Origin: a virus
DNA: 20,409 nt
IMG/VR virus record: IMGVR_UViG_3300048032_000191
Span: 1-20,409 of that record
Reading direction: 5' to 3' (one strand)
In this document: positions 16,014 through 20,409 of the stretch, in pieces
Layout of the letters: every line of letters begins with the position of its first letter
Position numbering within the stretch: the stretch's first letter is position 1
Made by a program: the position numbers and the translations under genes
Notes under the pieces: generated by a model
Told to the model about the DNA's origin: nothing
The model's database searches: none
What the model saw: the letters and a program-made list of their open reading frames with translations, nothing else

Positions 16014-16193
16014 ATGGAAATCAAAATCACATGGACTACCGATGACGTTTTTGACGTTGCCGAAGAACACGACATCACACTCAGCGAGGCGCAAGCTGAT
16101 GCCATACTTGGCATAGTAGGCGACAGTCACGATGCGAATATTGGCATCAACTACGGTGTCATTCTCGACACTATTCAACAACATATATCATAA
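16014..16193 (+). CDS. Small early protein of unknown function
   Basis: This 59-residue acidic protein has no recognised family. It reads as a beta strand (MEIKITWTTDDVFDVA) followed by helices (ITLSEAQADAILGIVGD and ILDTIQQHI). I chose the ATG at 16014 because it has the AAAATTATG context of its neighbours; a GTG at 15990 in frame lies inside the repeat core and would add eight residues. The next gene starts 4 nt after its stop, so the two are probably translated together. Confidence 0.6.
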   Translation: MEIKITWTTDDVFDVAEEHDITLSEAQADAILGIVGDSHDANIGINYGVILDTIQQHIS

Positions 16194-16197
16194 CATC

Positions 16198-16377
16198 ATG
16201 CTCAATCAAATCCTATCTACCTGCAAGCAACTCAATCGTCTACTCAAGGCGAAAGACCCATACCATGCCGACCTTGTAGAGACTCTACTCGCCAAGATCG
16301 ACAAGGCTATACCATCCGATAACCCACAAGGGGTTGACAAGGATGCTATAGTAGAGGCTCTCAACAAAAAAGACTAA
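16198..16377 (+). CDS. Small helical early protein ending in hammerhead copy 2
   Basis: The 59-residue product starts MLNQILSTCKQLNRLLKAKDP and appears fully helical and charged. The frame is open further upstream to 16132, but that would overlap the previous gene by 62 nt, and the ATG at 16198 lies 4 nt after the preceding stop. I recognise no family. The gene ends in GACTAA, identical to the end of the GP88-like gene, because these bases form the first strand of the second hammerhead ribozyme. Confidence 0.65.
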   Translation: MLNQILSTCKQLNRLLKAKDPYHADLVETLLAKIDKAIPSDNPQGVDKDAIVEALNKKD

Positions 16378-16436
16378 GGCGAAACAGGGTGCAACTCCCT
16401 GTCTGCTGGTAACCTTCCAGCACTGACGAGCCTGTC
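16372..16436 (+). ncRNA. Type II hammerhead ribozyme, copy 2
   Basis: The architecture is the same as in copy 1. Stem II: AGGC (16377-16380) with GCCT (16430-16433), plus GAC (16372-16374) with GTC (16434-16436). GAAA lies at 16381-16384. Stem III is A16384-CAGGG with CCCTG-T16402 around a TGCAACT loop. The cleavage triplet GTC ends at C16403. Stem I: TGCTGG (16404-16409) pairs perfectly with CCAGCA (16417-16422) around the same TAACCTT loop as copy 1. The core CTGACGA is at 16423-16429. Stem I and III sequences differ from copy 1 but keep pairing, which supports the fold. Cleavage would fall 26 nt after the upstream stop and 66 nt before the DUF932 start. Confidence 0.92.
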
Positions 16437-16469
16437 AGCATTACACATAATCAGATACATATACTGCAC

Positions 16470-17456
16470 ATGAAAAATGATACATACATCGTAAACACAC
16501 AACAAAACGGCTGGTCTCAAAAGATCACAGACAGCATCAACTCCGTTGAAGACATCGGTCTTAACTGGGACGTTCAAAAGACTCCTATGGTAGCTTTGCT
16601 AGAGGGCAAGTATCCTCTACCTATCGACACTCACGTCAGCATCAATCGCTCTGACTCTAACGAGTCCATCGGTGTGGTCGGCTCTGGCTATGAGCCAATC
16701 CAGAACACTCGCATTTGGGAAGCTTTGCACCAGTCACTGGAAGGCACGAAGCACGAAGTTGTAGGTGGTGGATACACTCACAACGGTGGTCGAGTATTCG
16801 TTCAGACCAAGGTCTCCGACGAAGACTTCACCGTCGACGGAGATGCCTTCGATAACTACGTTACGTTCTACAGCTCTCACGATGGTAGCTCTGCCTTCGA
16901 GATGTTCGACACTAGTGTCCGTATGATTTGCCAGAATACATTCCGTCTGGCTAAACAGCAGGGAGGCAAAGCCTTCAAGCTTAAGGTGCGACACACTAGG
17001 AATGCTGAGGTGCGTTTCGAGAACGTCATGCAACACCTTGAGTCCATGTTCGCCAACCGTAGGGTTGCTTATGAGAAGCTCAACCGCACTGCCGAAACTC
17101 CTATGGCTTATCCAGAGATGATTGCTTGGGCAACTTCGTTCTTCAACAAGTCCAACAAGCTGTCTACTGTAAGTAGTAACAAGGCTCACGAGGCTCGTCG
17201 GCTTGCCATTGGTGGTATAGGCAACAACGGTCGTACATCCTACGACATGTTCAACGGAGTCACGGAGCTACTCACTCACGGCGACCGTCAGACATCCAAG
17301 GATCGCTCTGCAATCTGGCGTTCGTCAGAGCTAGGAGCAGGTGCTGTGCAAAAGGCAGATGCCTTGGATCACCTGTCAATCGACAACGCTCGGCAAGACC
17401 ACATCCGTAGAGGTCGTGAGCTTATCAACACTGGCGAGACTTTACTGTCTGCATAA
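16470..17456 (+). CDS. DUF932 / phage-plasmid-like protein
   Basis: The 328-residue product matches the DUF932 (phage/plasmid-like, TIGR03299-type) family: IGVVGSGYEPIQN at 67-79, GGRVFVQTKV at 106-115, DNYVTFYSSHDGSSAFEMF at 128-146 and VRMICQNTFRLA at 150-161 are its typical signatures, and the C-terminal part (MFNGVTELLTHGDR) also fits. The length is usual for the family. Its biochemical role is not settled; members occur in phages and plasmids near replication or defence genes. It is downstream of hammerhead copy 2 with an A/C-rich, Shine-Dalgarno-free leader. Its codon use looks richer in GC than that of the flanking small genes. Confidence 0.85.
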   Translation: MKNDTYIVNTQQNGWSQKITDSINSVEDIGLNWDVQKTPMVALLEGKYPLPIDTHVSINRSDSNESIGVVGSGYEPIQNTRIWEALHQSLEGTKHEVVGGGYTHNGGRVFVQTKVSDEDFTVDGDAFDNYVTFYSSHDGSSAFEMFDTSVRMICQNTFRLAKQQGGKAFKLKVRHTRNAEVRFENVMQHLESMFANRRVAYEKLNRTAETPMAYPEMIAWATSFFNKSNKLSTVSSNKAHEARRLAIGGIGNNGRTSYDMFNGVTELLTHGDRQTSKDRSAIWRSSELGAGAVQKADALDHLSIDNARQDHIRRGRELINTGETLLSA

Positions 17457-17506
17457 CTGAAACCCAAACTGTCCTGAGCATGACTGTAAAAGGCTCACCT
17501 TTTATT

Positions 17507-17713
17507 ATGAATGATATAGCACAACAACTGGAGGCGTTAGACTTCCACCACAAGCAGAAGTATGCGAAGCTCAAGCACGAGCTGTTCGCTAAGGATGACG
17601 TGATCACACGGCTCAAGCAGGACATCGTAGACCTACAAGACAAGCTTTCGGAAGAGCGTCACATGACAGCAACGCTGGAAGACGAGCTACTCGAAATCAC
17701 AGGAGAAATCTAG
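17507..17713 (+). CDS. Small coiled-coil protein of unknown function
   Basis: From the ATG at 17507 the protein has 68 residues, almost entirely a charged heptad-like helix (IAQQLEALDFHHKQKYAKLKH, then VITRLKQDIVDLQDKLSEER and LEDELLEITGEI), so a coiled-coil oligomer or adaptor is likely. The ATG at 17480 would add nine residues. I prefer 17507 because it has the local TTATTATG signature, but neither start has a Shine-Dalgarno. No family recognised. The following gene starts 4 nt after the stop. Confidence 0.6.
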   Translation: MNDIAQQLEALDFHHKQKYAKLKHELFAKDDVITRLKQDIVDLQDKLSEERHMTATLEDELLEITGEI

Positions 17714-17717
17714 GCTT

Positions 17718-17999
17718 ATGAAATATGTAATCAAACTACCTAAGCAAGCAGGCTACCTGTGTCACGCTGGAACTAATCGTGTCGTTATATATGACGAGCC
17801 TACAGGCTACCCCATCGGGATGGATGTGATGGCTTGTAATGGTGAGCGCAAGACTCTGGAAGGTGATACCCTTCACGATGTCTTTGTGTCTGGCTGGTAT
17901 GAAAACAACATCGACGAGATTGAGTGTCCTATTAAATCATTACATGATTTCAAAGATTTCTTCAGAGAGTATGACGAACCTACCGTCTATCTTCCATAG
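17718..17999 (+). CDS. Small early protein of unknown function
   Basis: The 93-residue product reads as a small beta-rich domain (KYVIKLPKQAGYLCH, NRVVIYDEPTGYPIGMDVMA) and an acidic helical end (SLHDFKDFFREYDEPTVYLP). I do not recognise the family. It starts 4 nt after the preceding stop, and GGAG inside the preceding gene lies about 12 nt upstream of the ATG, so coupling is plausible. It is the last gene before the integrase promoter. Confidence 0.65.
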   Translation: MKYVIKLPKQAGYLCHAGTNRVVIYDEPTGYPIGMDVMACNGERKTLEGDTLHDVFVSGWYENNIDEIECPIKSLHDFKDFFREYDEPTVYLP

Positions 18000-18017
18000 C
18001 TGTTACATATTGCTCAA

Positions 18018-18046
18018 TTGACATATGATATACTATCACCTATATT
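18018..18046 (+). promoter_or_regulatory. Sigma70-type promoter of the integrase
   Basis: A perfect -35 TTGACA (18018-18023) is followed after exactly 17 nt by TATATT (18041-18046), one mismatch from TATAAT. It is placed 28 nt before the integrase ATG, giving a leader of about 20 nt. This is the best host-type promoter in the window and means that the integrase can be expressed separately from the early operon. Confidence 0.8.
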
Positions 18047-18073
18047 ATTCATCACACACACACGGAGTAACAC

Positions 18074-19174
18074 ATGAAAATAAGAAGACGAGGCAAGAGC
18101 TGGCAAGCTGATGCGCACGTAGAAGGCAAGCGAGTTCGTAGACTATTCAAGAGTCTGGCAGATGCCGAAGACTTTGTCACTAACCTAGAGCATCGCTCTA
18201 AGCTGGGACTGAAGGTTACTCACATACTCAGCACGAAGAATGCGAGCCTAACCCTGAAGGGTCTAACCGATACCGTTTACGAAGCAGTCTGGAAGGACAC
18301 AGCTAACGGCATCAATGCTCTACGCAATGTAGAATTAATCCAGCGGATTGTTGGCACCAACATTAGGGTTGAGGAAATCAACACGATAGTGATTGATGAA
18401 ATCATTCAGACCTTAAAGTCGCAAGGCAACAGCAACGGCACCATCAACAACAAGATGTCAGCTCTAATGGTATGCCTGAAGTACGCACACGACAGGGACT
18501 GGATACAGAACGTGCCTAAGTTCAAGCGATACAAGGCATCAGAAGGTAGGCTTCGATACTTCTCACCTGAAGAGGAAGAGATGATTGTGTCTACCAACAA
18601 GAGGCTAGGTCAAGAAGACTTCGCTGGTTTTGTTAAGGTTCTCATAGATACGGGATTGCGTACGGGTGAGCTTTGCCGTGTCCAATACAAGGACATCGTG
18701 AAGGAATCCAATAGGTGGAAGATGTATGTGTGGGCGAGAGGTCACGACTACAGAACTAAGAACGGAGAGATGCGTATCGTTCCGCTATCGGATGAGGTCG
18801 TAGAGATTATGACTAACAAGTGGAATGCGCTTGACACAAACTCTACCCATCCTACTATAGATAATAGTATTACTTCTATTGCACACCGTAATAGCAAGGT
18901 ATTCAACTACACTAAATCCAACATACGCACACAATGGAACAACGTCCGTGACATACTAGGCTACATGGAGGACGAGGAGTTTGTTCCTCACCTGTGTAGA
19001 CACACCTGCGCTACTCGCTTAGTGCAAGCAGGAGTCCCACTACTCGCAGTCAAAGACTGGATGGGACACAAATCTATACAGGTCACCATGCGCTACGCCA
19101 AGCTAGCTCCCGACGCTGTATTTGACGCTCTCGACACACTCAATAAGAAACGCAGAGGTAACCAGCTGGCTTAG
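18074..19174 (+). CDS. int: Tyrosine site-specific integrase
   Basis: The 366-residue tyrosine recombinase has an N-terminal Arg-rich arm-binding-like domain (about 1-60), a core-binding SAM-like region (about 65-150) and a catalytic domain with all active-site residues visible: Arg196 in TGLRTGEL, Lys229 in the beta hairpin, His306 and Arg309 in HLCRHTCATRL, His332 in MGHKSIQ, and Tyr341 in TMRYAKL. It should integrate and excise the phage genome at an att site. It has its own promoter and a proper Shine-Dalgarno (GGAG at 18064-18067, 6 nt before the ATG), unlike its neighbours. The position before the RNA polymerase region, near a tRNA-Leu, matches integrases of marine T7-like phages such as P-SSP7, for which a tRNA-Leu att site is known. 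Confidence 0.95.
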   Translation: MKIRRRGKSWQADAHVEGKRVRRLFKSLADAEDFVTNLEHRSKLGLKVTHILSTKNASLTLKGLTDTVYEAVWKDTANGINALRNVELIQRIVGTNIRVEEINTIVIDEIIQTLKSQGNSNGTINNKMSALMVCLKYAHDRDWIQNVPKFKRYKASEGRLRYFSPEEEEMIVSTNKRLGQEDFAGFVKVLIDTGLRTGELCRVQYKDIVKESNRWKMYVWARGHDYRTKNGEMRIVPLSDEVVEIMTNKWNALDTNSTHPTIDNSITSIAHRNSKVFNYTKSNIRTQWNNVRDILGYMEDEEFVPHLCRHTCATRLVQAGVPLLAVKDWMGHKSIQVTMRYAKLAPDAVFDALDTLNKKRRGNQLA

Positions 19175-19190
19175 ATAATCCCGATTACAT

Positions 19191-19219
19191 GTAGCTAGAC
19201 TACAACGATAGGGTATAAT
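19191..19219 (+). promoter_or_regulatory. Weak promoter candidate after the integrase
   Basis: A perfect TATAAT (19214-19219) lies 28 nt upstream of the next ATG, but the hexamer at 17-nt spacing (GTAGCT) is a poor -35, and there is no extended -10 TG. Confidence 0.3.
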
Positions 19220-19246
19220 CTAACCAACACCAATAACACACAAACT

Positions 19247-19543
19247 ATGAAAAACATAAATACAGAAAAACTAATCCAATACATTAACGACTGGGCGGAG
19301 GAATCCGAGAAGCAAGCCTATAAGTGGGGTGCCGATGGTTACTTTTCGGAAGCGCACAAAGCTCAAGCGATTGCTGAGTTCTTAAGGGAAGACCTTGTGC
19401 GAGGTATCGAGATAGACTTGATGAACGAAGAGAGCAAGGCATTACACATCACAGCAGAGTGCCACGAGGAAGGCGGGGAAATTTTCGTCACCGACCAAAG
19501 CGGCAACGGCAACCACGCTAAACTTAACACAATAACCACTTAA
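19247..19543 (+). CDS. Small early protein of unknown function
   Basis: The 98-residue product is helical at the N-terminus (LIQYINDWAEESEKQAYKWG, AHKAQAIAEFLREDLVRG) and strand-rich at the C-terminus (ALHITAECHEEGGEIFVTD). No family is recognised. It starts after an AACACACAAACT leader without Shine-Dalgarno. An 11-base repeat, AAACTTAACAC, occurs at its 3' end (19520-19530) and again just after it (19551-19561). Confidence 0.65.
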   Translation: MKNINTEKLIQYINDWAEESEKQAYKWGADGYFSEAHKAQAIAEFLREDLVRGIEIDLMNEESKALHITAECHEEGGEIFVTDQSGNGNHAKLNTITT

Positions 19544-19559
19544 TCCCATCAAACTTAAC

Positions 19560-19580
19560 ACGTAGTAATAATATCTACGT
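19560..19580. other. Inverted repeat before the next gene
   Basis: ACGTAG (19560-19565) and CTACGT (19575-19580) form a 6-bp stem with a 9-nt AT loop, 8 nt before the ATG at 19589. It could be an operator or a hairpin that limits access to the start; it lacks a proper T tract for a terminator. Confidence 0.4.
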
Positions 19581-19588
19581 TTAATCCT

Positions 19589-19981
19589 ATGAAACCACTA
19601 AGTGAAACATTCAAAGAACTCGGAATTGCGTTTAAATTCCCTATCGAGATTAGAGATGCCAATGGCAATCTGACTTACCGTGCAACCAGTGATGACTGGT
19701 GGGCGAAGTGGGAGCGTGATGACAATGGCAACGAGACTTACTACGAGAGCAGTGAAGGCATAACGAGAGGCACACCTCGGATTCACCCATGTGCTAGTCA
19801 CGCACCGAACCATCTTCGCTTGGTGGATTTGTGCGAAGAGCTAATTGGATACTTAGAAGCAGTGGAGGAGTCCGACTCAGGACGAGAGTTTCATCCAACC
19901 ACAATTGCATCCTGCCGTTGTATGGTCAATGCTCGACTAGAAGAAATCATCCCAGAGATAAAGTCCATTTGCGAACTATGA
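19589..19981 (+). CDS. Small phage protein with a DxNGN-repeat N-terminal half
   Basis: The 130-residue product contains two related units, RDANGNLTYRATSDDWWAKWE and RDDNGNETYYESSEG (about 22-57), a short beta pattern found in many uncharacterised phage proteins. The C-terminal half (from about HAPNHLRLVDLCEELIGYLEA) is helical with Cys and Arg. I know no function for this type. It lies between the integrase and the tRNA and has no Shine-Dalgarno before the ATG. Confidence 0.7.
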   Translation: MKPLSETFKELGIAFKFPIEIRDANGNLTYRATSDDWWAKWERDDNGNETYYESSEGITRGTPRIHPCASHAPNHLRLVDLCEELIGYLEAVEESDSGREFHPTTIASCRCMVNARLEEIIPEIKSICEL

Positions 19982-20042
19982 CGGTGATGTTACCGAAATC
20001 TACTTCGGGAACATACGTAAACCACTGACCAATAACAGCACT

Positions 20043-20210
20043 ATGAAACCTGCACCAACACTATTCCGACCTACGGAAAAACAACTACTCACGAGAGGTC
20101 TAAACTCTATGACAAAAGCTTGCGAAGCACAGGAGGCTTTGATTAAAAAGATGGAGGAAGATATTGATGAATTAAAAGCAAAGCTTAGAATACTGGACGA
20201 AAAGGAATGA
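20043..20210 (+). CDS. Short helical protein (55 aa)
   Basis: This short frame starts ATG at 20043 and ends TGA at 20208-20210. The protein starts MKPAPTLFRPTEKQLLTRG and continues as a charged helix with heptad spacing (ALIKKMEEDIDELKAKLRILDEK), which looks like a genuine coiled coil. The leader (AACAGCACT) fits the A/C-rich style of neighbouring genes. It fills the gap before the tRNA in the same strand. No family recognised. Confidence 0.5.
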   Translation: MKPAPTLFRPTEKQLLTRGLNSMTKACEAQEALIKKMEEDIDELKAKLRILDEKE

Positions 20211-20239
20211 GTGACTTGTGCCAGTTATGTGTCTATAAT
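20211..20239 (+). promoter_or_regulatory. Promoter candidate for tRNA-Leu
   Basis: TATAAT (20234-20239) has GTGACT (20211-20216) at exactly 17 nt upstream, four matches to TTGACA. The start point would be a few bases before the tRNA 5' end at 20254. Confidence 0.5.
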
Positions 20240-20253
20240 GCCATCAGGAAGCA

Positions 20254-20339
20254 GGGCGTGTGGTGGAATGGTAGACACGGTAGACTCAAAATCTACTGTC
20301 AGCAATGGCTTGGAGGTTCGAGTCCTCTCACGCCTACCA
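20254..20339 (+). tRNA. tRNA-Leu (anticodon CAA), CCA encoded
   Basis: The acceptor stem GGGCGTG (20254-20260) pairs with CACGCCT (20329-20335; first pair G-T). The D-arm is GTG/CAC with a GG-containing loop. The anticodon stem GTAGA/TCTAC holds the loop CTCAAAA, giving anticodon CAA (codon UUG). The long variable arm (GTC/GGC) is typical of type II tRNAs. The T-arm is GGAGG/CCTCT with loop TTCGAGT. Discriminator A and an encoded CCA end at 20339. All stems are intact, so the tRNA looks functional. It may be phage-borne, or a host tRNA next to an integrated phage (see findings). Confidence 0.93.
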
Positions 20340-20345
20340 TACCAT

Positions 20346-20396
20346 CGGATTCAAAATCCGTTGCATAATTAAATATCCGTGACAAATCCGTAGGGA
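20346..20396. other. Repeat-rich stretch after tRNA-Leu, candidate attachment region
   Basis: CGGATT-CAA-AATCCG (20346-20360) is a perfect hairpin that also reads as the anticodon arm of a tRNA-Leu(CAA). Three direct ATCCGT repeats lie at 20356, 20375 and 20386, and the last runs into CCGTAGGG. The location near an integrase and tRNA-Leu suggests an attP core with arm-type repeats, but no host sequence is available to prove it. Confidence 0.35.
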
Positions 20397-20409
20397 GTAC
20401 TTAACTTTT

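Noticed and set aside
17450-17485. Possible third hammerhead (CTGAAAC and CTGAGCATGA before the coiled-coil gene)
   Set aside because: There is no intact CTGANGA core, no matching stems and no cleavage triplet in the right place.
1-20409. CRISPR array, insertion sequence or rRNA
   Set aside because: No regularly spaced repeats, transposase or rRNA signature was seen on either strand.

Overview
The window reads as part of a T7-like (podovirus, Autographiviridae-type) double-stranded DNA phage, most like the marine pelagiphage/cyanophage relatives of T7. Evidence for this is the late-gene order (gp15-like, gp16-like, T7 gp17-type tail fiber, small holin-like protein, small terminase, large terminase) followed by an early region of small unknown genes, a tyrosine integrase and a tRNA-Leu. 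All genes are on the + strand. Base composition is moderate and AT-leaning. The host cannot be named from the sequence.

Layout. (1) 2-12867 is the late virion and packaging block: a 5'-truncated gp15-like internal virion protein; a 1992-residue gp16-like protein carrying a polyvalent-protein domain and an HExxH metallopeptidase; a tail fiber with a pectate-lyase-like beta helix; a C1q-like accessory tail protein; a holin candidate; and overlapping small and large terminase genes. (2) 12868-13916 is mostly non-coding. It holds one very acidic small gene (13004-13252), a rho-independent terminator, and about 360 nt of closely packed hairpins. This is where the physical genome ends of a T7-like phage should lie. 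(3) 13917-17999 is an early operon of mostly unknown small proteins plus a GP88-like protein and a DUF932 protein. (4) 18018-20409 holds the integrase behind its own sigma70-type promoter, three small genes, tRNA-Leu(CAA), and a repeat-rich stretch that may be the attachment site.

The most notable discovery is in the early operon. Two complete type II hammerhead self-cleaving ribozymes sit at 15426-15487 and 16372-16436. Each has the full catalytic core (CTGACGA, GAAA, GTC cleavage triplet) and three stems, with compensatory changes between copies. Each starts exactly on the Asp-stop end (GACTAA) of the upstream gene, so the stop codon lies inside stem II, and each lies 62-66 nt (cleavage site to ATG) upstream of the next gene. 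Both can also form a competing hairpin that would hide the core. They alternate with a second duplicated intergenic element (14592-14637 and 15964-15999, sharing an 18-base identical core). The operon therefore looks like a repeated leader/gene/ribozyme/gene module in which the mRNA is cut between genes, possibly under control of translation termination.

Most early genes lack a Shine-Dalgarno sequence and instead share A/C-rich leaders ending in ATTATG. This was used to choose starts at 14691, 16014 and 17507.
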